This document shows, in pieces, positions 1 to 12,500 of a DNA stretch of 27,761 nucleotides. The stretch is from Phoronis ovalis (Eukaryota; Phoronida; Phoronidae): positions 1-27,761 of the forward strand of contig JAOXYB010023291.1 of the NCBI GenBank assembly GCA_028565635.1. The letters run 5' to 3'. A model generated the notes under the pieces. It had not been told where the DNA came from, ran no database searches, and saw only the letters and a list, made by a program, of their open reading frames with translations. A program made the translations under genes and the position numbers. Position 1 is the first letter of the stretch. The number at the start of each line of letters is the position of its first letter.

Positions 1-10
1 ATATATACAT

Positions 11-51
<41 letters not shown>

Positions 52-90
52 TATATATAATATATGTAATATACAAATGTATATATATAC
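1..90. repeat. AT-rich microsatellite (ATACAT/TA repeats)
   Basis: Alternating TATACA and TA units, including about six consecutive ATACAT hexamers, fill the left edge. It abuts the MITE-like element that follows. It lies downstream of, or in the next intron of, the polycystin gene. Confidence 0.9.
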
Positions 91-425
91 CCGGGGGGTA
101 CTGATCAAATTTTTAGACGGGGGTGTGCAGCCCATACTCAAAATATCCAAAAATGCACCCGTTTGTAGGGTTTGTAGGGTTTTCTGTCACAAAAAAAGAC
201 CCAATTTTAATGTTTTCTCTTGGAAAAATCCCCCAGAAACACTACCATTCAGAAATTGTGAAAAAACGATCCATTGCTATGGACTTTGTTAAAAAGTGGA
301 CCCATTTTTAGGTACATTTCTGAAAAAAGTGAACCCATTTTTAGAGATTCATTGGTAAAAAGTGACCCATTTGGGTGGCACACCTGTATATTCATCATAC
401 ATGTAAAAAAACTAAGTGCCCCCGG
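91..425. mobile_element. MITE-like element with CCGGGGGGTAC terminal inverted repeats
   Basis: The left end reads CCGGGGGGTACTGATC and the right end, on the other strand, CCGGGGGCACTTAG. A second matched block follows inside (GGGGGTGTGCAGCCC against AGGTGTGCCACCC). The interior holds three imperfect copies of a unit containing ACCCATTT (about 300, 335 and 365). The open frames across it are by-products of this repeat. Similar GGGGGGCAC-ended interspersed sequences are familiar to me from marine invertebrate genomes, but I cannot name the family. It also covers the putative read-through stop at 412-414. Confidence 0.65.
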
Positions 426-435
426 AAGTGAATAC

Positions 436-573
436 CTTGTTTTTATCCTGTTCTTCCAATGCTTCAATGTGTGCTCCCTGGAGGATAGTCAGCAGCATAC
501 CAGTCAAAATCCACAATCCAAGAAAATTGTACAAGAAGAAAAAGATTGGTCCAAGTTCAAGTGTGTCTGTTTC
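436..573 (-). CDS. PKD1: Exon 30: S6 helix and start of the C-terminal tail
   Basis: The exon is 138 nt in phase 0, with acceptor TTTTCAG. It encodes LELGPIFFFLYNFLGLWILT and LLTILQGAHIEALEEQDKNK, matching the S6 '.lGpi.ff.f.......l.mfl.il...y..'. A donor AACAAG|GTATTC ends it, which would lead to further exons coding a tail beyond the window. If the donor is not used, the frame reads seven more codons (VFTSGGT) to TAG at 412-414. The splice option is preferred because polycystin-1 proteins normally have a longer tail with a coiled coil. Confidence 0.85.
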
Positions 574-3500
574 CTGAAAAGAAATGTTGTATGTGATAGT
601 TAAATTCTGCTGCTTTATTACCTGTAAATGTTTGTTTATAATTAATATGTAAACATGATTAGCTTTTAAACTATAGAATTTCCATCTTTCCTTTAATTTC
701 AAAAATGTTTTACACAGGAAGCGGGGCATCTCAGCTAAATGACATTACAAGCAGTTTTTTCTTATATACTTAGTAAGACAATCAAACTTCAAAAGGATTA
801 AATGCACACAGCAAGATGATTGGATGCCCACTGATGACTGTTGCTACCTTTTGTACAATTTTCTCAATAGCTATTATGTAAGGGCTTAATTCTCAATAAA
901 AAATATCAGCGAGGGACATATCTATAATTAGTGGAGTAAGTTTTTCCTATAAACTTTCAGTTTAGGTAGAAAAAGTTTACATTATTGATGAGCTATTTTC
1001 AGGACATCCCTCTACTTTCAATGAAATAACTCTCTAATTTCAATACTTGCTGGTCCAATCACATTTGTAGCAAATTATATAAAGCAGTAAATTGACCAAT
1101 CACCTCAGTAGTGTTGTAGCCAACCATTAGGGTCATTAAGTACATAGTACACTTCCAGTAATCCCGGAACAGCTCACAATATGGTGCAAACCATGTGACA
1201 CCAAGGAACAGGAATGCCATGAATACGATCAAAAATGTGAATCCAAACCAACTGGCATCCTTAGCTGAAATACAATATGCAACGTTTATACCCCCATGAG
1301 AAATAGCACACTGAAAGACTAAAATATGCTACCTTGTCATGCAAATAAACAGAAATAATGTTTTGAACCAACTACATACTTACCAGACTGCTTCATAGTT
1401 TTAGTAACTATAGCAACATGTTTCTGGAATCGCATAATATTGATGAATCGTATCTGAGTAATGAAGACAACCATGGCAAAGAAAAACATGAAAAACATGT
1501 CAAGCAGAATCAGACTGTCAAAGCTGACGTATTTCCCTAGAATGATAAAAAATGTTTTACAAAACCGTACTTTATATGACTATCAGTTTTTAATTGGAAC
1601 TGAGGGTGATATGGTGATGCTATAATTTGAGAAATACAATATAACAGCAGAAAGCTTGCCCATTTGGTCATTTACAACTTTGTTAAACAGATGTGGAGCA
1701 GAGATGACTAGTTTAGTTTTAGAATACTACAAAGCAAAAGTTTAGATGATTTATGAATATCCATTTTGAAATAATTATTATTTATAATACCTCTGTTATT
1801 AAACACATCTTCAATAGTGCTCATTGTGTTCAGGGCTTTCTGAGTGTACAAGCCCATAGACGTCCAAAAGCACACCATACTTATCACATTGGCAATATTC
1901 CAGTTTGACTGCCAATATGTTTTCTTCTGTTTAACCATACCAATAATTTCTTTCACAGTAAAGTAGATGGCATATATACAACATACTACTTCAGCAAATA
2001 TAGACAATACACCTGAAAAATAAAAAAGTGAAAATATAAAATAAATGTCTGAATTTCAGAATCAGGTGGTCTTTACTTGCAGTCTGTAACAGCTGCCTGT
2101 TAGCAAAGACAATACTTTTTACTACAGTTTTCATATTTTGCCAACAGGGTTAAACTGCACTTATCCACTTATTTGTAAGTTACTTGGTTCATTTTCAACT
2201 TAACATATGTACAAAGTTGCAGATAATTCTTCCTTCACTTTAATACCAGAATGTTAAAATAGTAAAACAAATTAATATAAAAATTAACCAAACAACTCTA
2301 ACAAAAAGAAATGTAATTTATTTCTCAATGCATTGTATGTATGCTACGCTTGGTCTGCATGATCGCTTTGATTCTCTTAATCTTCCACTGGGGATGTGGC
2401 ACGATTTGAAACTGTAACTTGAAAGAATGCTTTAACTTGCTACTGCGCTACAATGCAATATTTGACAACTTAAAAAAAGTGACAATTACCAGCTGCTCCT
2501 GTATATCTATAAAGACTGAACGAACTCAGATCTTGAGAAACAATAGCTGACCCTGTTGTTGGCATCTCAAACGTCAATCGCACAGAAGTAAATAAGTTGA
2601 CATTCATTGTGAAAACTGTGAATTCTATGAATACAACTCGAGTATAGCGATCTATCCAGTCCATTTCTCTTAGTTTCTGTAGAAATCTTGCAGCTTCTTC
2701 TTCGTTTTCTGGGATTACAGCCGTATATCCATTGCCTGAGTACCACCCTGAAGACAAAAGTATGTCAGAAGTGAATTTTGCTTTAAAATTAATCATATGC
2801 AACAAAAACGCAGTAAAATAGAGGTTGTACATTGAATTTTCATTGAATATATTTATAGCTTCGTACGACTATTGAAACATGTTTAATAGACTGTTGCAGG
2901 TATAATACAGAAATTCAGTTCATGATGAAAAGAGTAATTTTCAAGTTATTCGGAGCAATTCAAAATAATAATTTTACCGGTTTCCATGAAAAAAAAACAG
3001 TATTTGAAACTCACCCAAACTATTCAACAGATCTGTATTTTAAGATTCCAGAATATACAGGGGAAACCAAACAATGAAAAAATGCTCTTACCTAACTGAC
3101 CCCAGATTGCATCACTTCTCAACTCCCCAGCACTTTTCCACATAAGTGCCTCAGATACATCAGTCTCTGGGTAAAGGTCGGAAGATTTCGACATGTTTAC
3201 TGTGTCTTCCCGTGACAAGTCATACATTACATTACATTCCTGGATATCTGCAGCCTTCAAGATACTTGGATCAACAATGCAACCATCTGAAATTAAAGTT
3301 TCAAGAAAAGTGTTACCTTCCAGTTTCATGTCCAGAAAAACAAGATTCATGCTTGTGCTGACAGATGCTCATCACACAGCAATTTAATGTTGTTTGTAAC
3401 CGGACAGTGCAATTTTTGAAATAGTTTCATAAGTGTTAAAGCAATCTATATGTATCAGAGTTTTCGTGATCTGGGCAACAACAATTAACTTGATGATGGT

Positions 3501-6500
3501 AAAAAAATGTTAAATGTGTTTTGGATCGACAGCTAACACACATTTCAAGACCATTCCCAAATACCACCTAGCCTATCAAAAGTGCCCACTTATGGGGTTC
3601 ATAACTCCACCTTCATGTATTTCACACAAGGGTTTAGGTTTCAAACATGGTCATCAGTTGGTCATACTGGAACTGATCCAGGTCAAAATCAAACTTGACC
3701 TGTATTTTGGCCTCTATTTGCATTTTGAATTACAACAATATCGCTATGTATCAGAGTTTTCAAAGCCTCTGGAAAATTACCTTGCTGACTGGGAAAAAGT
3801 TTAAGTTTGGCATTGACCCTTCTCAAGGTCATACTAAAATACTGCAGCCAATAATACCCGCCCATGTATGGACCTCAAAAATACACATAAGTCATCCAGG
3901 CAAAGTAATACTGTATGTCTTCACAGCTTTTAATGCAACATGACATACCATCTGAATTAAAGTGATCTCTTAGTATATCAGAGTTCTCAAGATCTGGATA
4001 AAACAGCCTGACTGCAAAAAAAAAATTCTTTTTCGTAATCAACAGTTGACCCATTTTTCAAGATTATTCTGAATTACCACCTAGCCTATTACACCTGCCC
4101 ATCTGTGGTTTTCATAAATCGACCTTCATAATATCTAAGCAATGCTTCATCTTTACGGCTATAATGCAACATGACATACCATCTTGGGAAAAAAACATGG
4201 CTGCCAGTCAATCATATTCGAAGTGATCCATGTATATTGGCTTCTATTTACCTACTAAATTGAAGTGACTATCTCTATTTATCAGAGTTTTCAAGATCTG
4301 GGCAAAAAAACAGCTTAAGGACTGCATAATAATGTTGAATTTTCGAATTGCCATTTGACCCTTTTCCAAGGTCATTCTAAAATACCACATAGCCTATTTA
4401 TAATACTATCTCACCTATGCCCTTCATAAATTCAACTTCAAAGCAGGAAATGAGTCACCTATTATACATTCAACATGACGTACCATCTCGGGAATAAGCA
4501 AAAGAAGAGAAAAAGCAAGAAATCAATTTCTGGAGTAGTTAGGTATTGATAGCATTCATTGTTTAAAATAATTATCTGTATTAAAGAATTACAACTTACA
4601 TGGACTGGCTCTCAACTGCCTCAGTCTCGCAGGACTCATTCTCATGGTGATTCCATTTGCAATAAATTTGCGATCATAAGGATCTTCTGTCGGAGCTGAA
4701 TTATACAATGTTTCATAAAACAAGTTGGGCATAAAATCATTTTCGCACCAACTCCAGAAATCTGCAGCAGTGCTAACCTGAAAAATTATATAAAACAATT
4801 AATGCTATCCAAAAATCCACATTACATTTTAGTACATTACTGAATCCTCAACAACAGCACTATTCTTAACAACTGTAGACTCTATCACAGAATCTTGTCA
4901 ATTTACAGTAGTCCTTCTAAGTCTATTTGATTTTTCAAAAAGTTAACTCTTTGCATTTAGACAATATAGTAACAGGATGCCACACTGCATTCATCTGATC
5001 ATTCATTTACTATCGTTTGCAATGAAATGCGACCTTGTGGTAGTTCGTTCCTGACCTCACATTTTATAATGAAGACATCAGTTATGCAGCAAGGGCATTA
5101 CAGCATTTACATGAACTACAGCGGGAACATTCAAATTTTAGAACACAAACGCTTTTAATATGATAATGATGTAGATCACAAAGATTCCCGCTGTGATTCA
5201 AGCTAATGCGGTAATGTCTAATTACAAAATGCGACATCACAAATGAAAAAGCACATTTTGTTGCAAACGATAGTAACTATATCACAGTGGAATAGAAGAA
5301 GAATACTTTATAAAACATAAAAATGCACTAGTACTTACACCATCATAACCAGTACCACCACTAAACAGATTGTCAATTTCTGCATTCATTGTCATGGTAA
5401 CAGTGTCCCGATTGCCATACGCAATTGACAACAAAAGGACTAAGTAGAAGACATGGGACAGCATATCTTTGAGCACATCAGACATAATGTCTTCTTTCTC
5501 ACGCTCCAGTTTCAGATGTTCCCTCTCTTCTGCTTCCTTTTCTGGATCCTCTGCAAAAAACAGTTAATTACAGTTTTGTATTAATGCACTATAACTTATT
5601 TTGTTTCATTTTGTGTGGAGCTTTGTCTATGGGTTGGCCGTGCACATCTTAATTATAAGGAACATTGAGATGCAAAACAATCCGACTTATCATCACCTGC
5701 ACTTTGTGAAATAAGATAATCAGAAATAATATCAACAAGCATCAAAGGTACATCAAACTTAAACTCAGACATTTCCTGGTGAAATTTTTCTTGAACTGTT
5801 ATGAAGACAGTATAAAGTAGTCATACCTCTAATACAGAATGATAAATAGGAAAGTGGCATTTTCTGCGTGAAGCAGTAATTATATCCATCAGCATGTATA
5901 AAGAATGCTCTAACAGGTTAAAGTCCAGATCACATGACCCGTTCACGCTAACAAATCATTTATTAGCTCGAAACTCTTATGCTGATTACAGTTGACTACA
6001 ATTATGTACACAGGTGATATTAAGTTTAGGACTTATTTTTTAAAGTAACAAAGTTTAACATTTCAAATAATTCTAATTGTATTGATATTTTTAGCAAATT
6101 TACCTGGTCCAAGTGGCAAGGGTGGTGGTGCAGCATTTCTTGGTATCGGGTCACTTGCAACTTTAACAGTAATAGCATCATCGTCCTCTTCCATGTCATC
6201 ATCCTCCACATCGGGTGGTTTCTTGAAGATGATGGACATCAAAGCCGCAAATATCAAAACCTACACAAATCATCAAATCACATTTTTAAAAAATGAAGTA
6301 AACTTTGTTACAACATGCCTAGCAGTAATCAAACAAGCCACTTTATATCTTGTCATATGTATCAGTGTTCATCACAAAAATTAGACATTTTAAATTCACA
6401 ATTTGTTATTTTTAAAATTATTTCAGATCACAGCCGAAATAGAAAATCTTTGCTTAGAAATCTTACCTTTATGGGGTTAATAAAGAATGTAGACTGAACT

Positions 6501-9500
6501 ACAGATAACAAGAATGTTGTCAACCATGCTGTTGCTTTTTCTCCACCCCATTCCAAACTGTATAATAGTACAAAGAAAGCCGATGTTGCTACACTAAGAA
6601 AGACCAATATCCATCCAATATACAAACACCAAAAAGGAAGTTTACGACTAGAACGCTTCTTCAGTTTAGGCTTCTTACGAGACAATTTTATGGAATATTT
6701 TAGTCTCTGCCACCAGTCACTGAAGTAGAATTTTGATGGTTCATTGACATCAACCGTCTGATATTGGTCCCATTCTGAAAAGTCTTTACTGTTCTTTGAG
6801 GACCAGATATCTTTTACTTTTGTAGCTAAATATCAGAGAAAAATTAAATGTTATTTCATTTTCCAGATTCTTAGTTTAGAAAATGTCATTGCATTGTACG
6901 AGAAAGCCTGGAAATGCACTACATGTAGTTTAGCAGTGTAAAACCCCCACCCCAGATTTTTTACATTTTTAATCTGTGGGAGACTATGTTACTTTTTAGA
7001 AAATTGTTCCTTTACTAATTTCACTGTGGTACATGTATATGTGCTTTACAGAATTTTCCTTTTTTCTAAAATAACCTTGACAATTTCTATTCTCTGTCCA
7101 TAACAATATTAACAAAAATTCCTTGCTCTGCAATATGAAAATTTAGTTCAAATTATAACTAACTACCTCCAGGTTTCTTCTTTAACTTTTTCCAACCAGT
7201 TGTTTTCACTGTAGACAAATCTTGAACTTTTTTGCTACGTCGTCGTTTAGAATTTTTGAAGAAATATATGATTGCAATATTAGCTGGCAAAACTGTAAGA
7301 GTTCCCATGACAGATACATATAACTCATGCATGCTAAAGCTGATAGGACCTATAAATGAAGAGGTAGTCATAACAACATTTCATATTTTCTTACATTTCA
7401 TGTCATGCACAACTGAGAAACCAATTATGAAAGTGTTTTTCTATACATTCTGATATATATTATTTACATTTTGACAGTTCAACCAAGCTACCAAAAATTG
7501 GCAATTGCTAATAAGTTTACTCGGTGAAAATGTGTCCATTGACACTTTATATAGTGTTTTTAATACTTCGCTGAATTCTATACACCATGAATAATGTTAT
7601 GTGAATGGTAGTTATGAATGCAAAAGCTAGGTCTCATTTACTGGTTAGCTTTTTTAAAAATGTAGTCGCCAACCTCTTTATTATAAGTAATAAGATGTGA
7701 GTTGCTAGGGAGTGTACAGCAATTATATAGCTACTCTAGTTCTTTAAAAACATACAATCAGTTTATTAATGTTAAGTTGCATATTGGCATCTATCAAGTC
7801 TTACCAATAGAAATCCTATCAGAGGATGTTCCTTCTGTATCATCTGTTTTATACCACATAGCGTTGGCAATCATAGTCAGAAACAAGATGGATACTACAC
7901 AAGAGAGACGCTGAACACGACTGAATTCACTGGGTGTCGGCCGAGATGCAACACTTAACCATAAGTGGTCTTCAGACATGTCACGTCGTGCACTTTTTGA
8001 GAATGAGGCTGCATCTTGCATACGTTCCTTTGTTGCCACAGGGATTATTCGGTCAATTTTCATGTCATCATGACCTTTTGATAACCACTTATCACAAATA
8101 AAAATTGATCTAAAAAAATATGGATGGTAATGGACATTCTAATATATAAATTACTAACAAAATGAATATCTCATAATGTTTGAATGAAAATGGGTTTTAG
8201 AAATCAGTATTATTGAAGGTTTTAGGACACAGCATTTGTGTATGTTTACACTGGAGTGCTTTTTATATACATTCACAAGATGTCTACAAAAATGAAAAAT
8301 TATCCTTTTTCACAGTAGCTTAACTTAATATAAACTCTGGTGCTACTGCTCCAAATTTAATATAAGTTAGCTCCGACTTACCGTTTGCCAGTCATTACAT
8401 TTGTAGCAATCACCTTATCTAAGAACCAAGCTTTCTCTGGTCCACCAGAATTATCATGCCAGATGCGCAGGTATAACAGATCTCCAAGGTTATGTGGTGT
8501 GGATATATAGAAGTTGTCTACTGCTCCTTTCTTGAAACTCTGAAAAAAGAAATTTACTTTCAATCTTGCTTTTTATATTTTAATCCCAACTAAAATGTTT
8601 ACTTACATGTACAATAGACGTTGTTGACATCATCGTAACATTTTTATATATTACTGGTGTGTTTCAAAAACTACCAGAATATCCTGCCATAAATACTTTA
8701 CCTCACTGTTAATTCTAATAGCTAAATAGTCAATTTCAAGCAATTTTTTTGTTCTTAAATGATATTTGCTTCATCTACAGAATCTGATGCAGATGACAGC
8801 AATAATGGAAATTTTCTAGCAGTTGAATTTTGAACGGTCATAACTATTGAATGAGACAAAATTAATTTCAAGTAAATTTCCAGAGTCTTCCAGTTAGTAA
8901 ATTTTCCAGAAATGTGTACTTTTACTAAAGTAAGTAATGTTATAAACATAAAGTTCATAGTTTCAATAAGTTGTGCCAAACAGAAGTATATAGCCACCTT
9001 TTAAATCTCGTACAAGATAAATGGATATTTCAAGCTTTGTTTGTTAGGGATATATTTCAATAACTGCACAAACCTCTCTAACACCATCATCTAACACTCT
9101 CAGACCACTGTCTGCTTCTTCACCGCTGAGTACAAAGAAAATCTTAGATTTGGTACCAGCCTTCCCCTTGTTCCCAGTAAAAACACTGAATTTATAACCA
9201 TACATATCATCTGGGTGATTGTCAAGGATTGGATTGTATGTCCACTAAAAATAATATTATATGTTATTAGATAACAAGAAACTTAATTTAGCGAATATAT
9301 TTAAAAATGTCAATAAAGTAAATGCATTTTTAGTCAATTTCCAAAATATTGTATGTCATCAGAAATACAATTATACCAATTATAAGCTGATTAGAGTTAT
9401 CAAATATTTCCAAAGTATTTTTTTGTTGTTCTGACTTTCACACAGTTCCACATATATTTGATGATTTCACCAACAAGTTGCTTGAGTAATACTTAGTCAT

Positions 9501-12500
9501 CGATTTTTATTCGTGTTAATTATATTGAAAATTTTAAATAAATTTCCATGTTAGATTTAAATATTTTATATGTCATCACATGTACATTTGTATCACATTC
9601 AGCATTTGTGTGCCAAAGTTTTTACAACTTTTACATTATGCATCACTTTTAAATTATTGGAAATATGTGCAGTTGAAATTTTTAATAACAGAGTTGTATC
9701 TGTTTTATTTAACTTATTTATTAATTTTACTTAGTATTTCAAATTTATGAGATCGAGATGACCTGCAACAATTCGTACAGCTTTTACCATTTGACAAGTT
9801 AGACTTTTCATACAATTTCTAGTTAAAACTTGTTGAAAATTCTCAGAGTAACTCACCCTTAATTTATCTTTTTTATCCATTCTTCTGGACACCGCAATCA
9901 GAATAAAATACAAAAGTATGATACCAAAAATAGTTGCAAGAACAGGTGCATTCTCTGCCAATTTCTTGTCCAGATCTTGAAACACAGTACTGAAGTCAAT
10001 GGTGTTGGGCGCAGTAAATAAACCAGCTCCAAAGTTACCAAATAAGTTGCTTTTAAATTTGACTTTCTTAGGGGAAGAATCAACTGAAACCTGTGATAAA
10101 AGATATGAAGTAAAAAACAGTGTTCTCTCATGACAAGCATACATGTATACATATTTCAGGTCCGGTGATTCTTTTTCATTTACTAAATATGAATATATAT
10201 ACTGGATCACGCATCATCACGACATAAGATGGCAAAATGACACAATGTGCTAGAAAAAAAACATTTTGGCAATTGCTGCACATATAATAGATTATAAATG
10301 ATCATTGCAGGAACGGAAATACATACCTTGCAATCTGATTTCCATTTTTGTTCAGCATCGTCCCACCTTTGACAAGTCAGTTCATAAAACTGGATAAAGT
10401 ATGGGAAAAACCAAGACTGTGTATTATTACCCGTTGTATTGAGTGCAGGTGTTGCTGATGTGGCAGCTTCTTCAGCAGCACGTCTTTTACGCTGATGAGT
10501 GTCAACAGTTGTCATGTTTTCTGGCAAATATGCAGTTGTAACTTTTTTAGGACTTGATGTAGTACTAGATACTTCAACATCAGTAGCAGATGTTGATGTT
10601 ATATCAGAAGAAAGATCAAGGTCAAGAGCAAAAGTATCATTTCCACCGATTTGTTCAATACCTAGGGTATACTTTTCACCTGAAGTCATCTGTTTTAATG
10701 GAATAGCCAAAGTGTACTGTAAGTCATCATCTTCAGGAATGTCTGTCCGACCTTTTGGAACAGAAACCATGAAATCGTAATCTTCAGGGCTAGGTGGTCC
10801 TCCACTTTTAACAGTGCCCTGTTTAACATACAAGTTATAGGTGACATTACTTGTACTAGGTTTGGCATAAATTTGGAACACACCACCGGCAGCCTGAGGC
10901 GTAAATACATGATAGCACAGGCTGTAGTTACCAGAAGGCTGTGGCATTGCTACATAAGTTGGCTCTTCTGTGGCCTTTGGTGCAATAGCTAATTCTAAAC
11001 CACCTTCATCTTCATCTTCCTTTTCACCCTCATTCAGGGGTCCTGCAAATTTCTTTTTACCAGCTTTATTCAATTGTTTACCCCCTGCAGACATCTGAAT
11101 TGATGTGATTGGTGAACTTGGCTTATCAGTGCTATTCCCTTGACCATCTGCATAACTGAACGGATTATCTTCATAACTTGCCATCTACAAATTAATTCAT
11201 AAAAGTAATATGTTAATCGTGAGACTAGTAAAATTCACTGATAAATTAACAATATTTATTTAACACAGTAAAAACATTTTCCAGTTTTACTATGTCTACT
11301 TTACACTTACTAATTAACAATGTATACAAAAATTCTAGATATGAAATAGATCTAAAAGACATTTGTATTCTATCTTATGTAGTTTTTTCCTATTAAATTT
11401 GCATTCTTGTAATTTCAGTTTCCACAAAAATTGACAGAAGAGTCCTCAAATTGTCTGAGTAGCTGAGTTTTCAAACAATCAGGGTGAATAATCACAAATG
11501 AAATTATAGATGTTGACTTTAATCTCCAGGTATGCAAAACAATTTATAAGTCACAGGTAATGCTCAGCGGTAAGTGACTACATATATCAGAATACATAAA
11601 GTCAAAATAAGTCTAAACTACACAAAACCTTTCGGTCATTATTTTTTACAACTGTCAGCAAAAAATGAATTGTTGCATATTTTAAAGAAATATTTTACCT
11701 GTGTACTGATTTCTTCACCATCATCTCCAAGATCAAGGTCAGCTGGAAAAGCTATTTCTCCAAGATTATTTCCCATAGATCCACCTTTCAGACTGTCTGG
11801 AGTATCTTTCTTCAAGGCAAGAGGTGATTTTGCATCACCCATTGTAAAAGCAGGAGCACCGGCAGTCATTTTGTTTAGCTTTGTAGTTGACAAGGTTTCC
11901 TGAGCTTTTTCAAATGCCTCAGCAACAGCCTTTGCCTATAATTTTTTTTATTAAATTGGTCATTTGTTTAATTCATTCAAAGCTGCATCATTGTAATTGA
12001 TACAACCATGGCTGAAATAAATCTCCAATTAATGTTCCTATAATAAACTCACATTTGAATTTGTAGACACATTTATACTTAATTTTAATAAAAATTATTT
12101 GCAACATACTTACTTCATGAATTTTTGTCAATTTCTATTAATTGTATTTCTGCATATTGTATATATCTGACAAGTGTTATTGGTAGAAGCTTAAAAACCC
12201 ACCCCAGCCAAAAGCTCACAATTTCCGCGAGCGTGTCCCATTCTACTTAGTGAAAAACAAATGATAAAATCACTGTCATTCCCACCTTTTCTGCTTGCTT
12301 GGCAGCTGCTTCAGGATCTGCCGTGGCATTTGGTGCTCCTTGCTTAGAATTGGCATTCATCATACCACCCATACTGCCTCGTAACTCTGAAAAGACATCA
12401 AACATTTCAATGTGAACCTTTACAAAAACGAATCAGTATTTATTTTAATCAGAAATTAAAGCTTTCAGTCTTCTTCGATTATAAAAAGAGATCATTATAT

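Noticed and set aside
1-90. Promoter TATA elements at the left edge
   Set aside because: The TA repeats are a microsatellite at the 3' side of the gene; no gene starts there.
3820-3832. TCAAGGTCA as a nuclear-receptor half site
   Set aside because: A nine-base match in a repeat; no second site or promoter context supports it.
3514-3943. Plus-strand frames of 96 and 82 codons
   Set aside because: They lie in the tandem array of intron 24 and are not kept from unit to unit.
6082-6384. 100-codon plus-strand frame (and others opposite exons 6, 14 and 15)
   Set aside because: They are antisense shadows of secure exons; low-complexity acidic or serine-rich codons give serine runs on the other strand.
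10327-11184. Separate 325-residue gene starting MASYEDNPF
   Set aside because: The ATG follows a TTTGTAG acceptor, the NPF motif is a polycystin GAIN motif, and the frame is open across both junctions.
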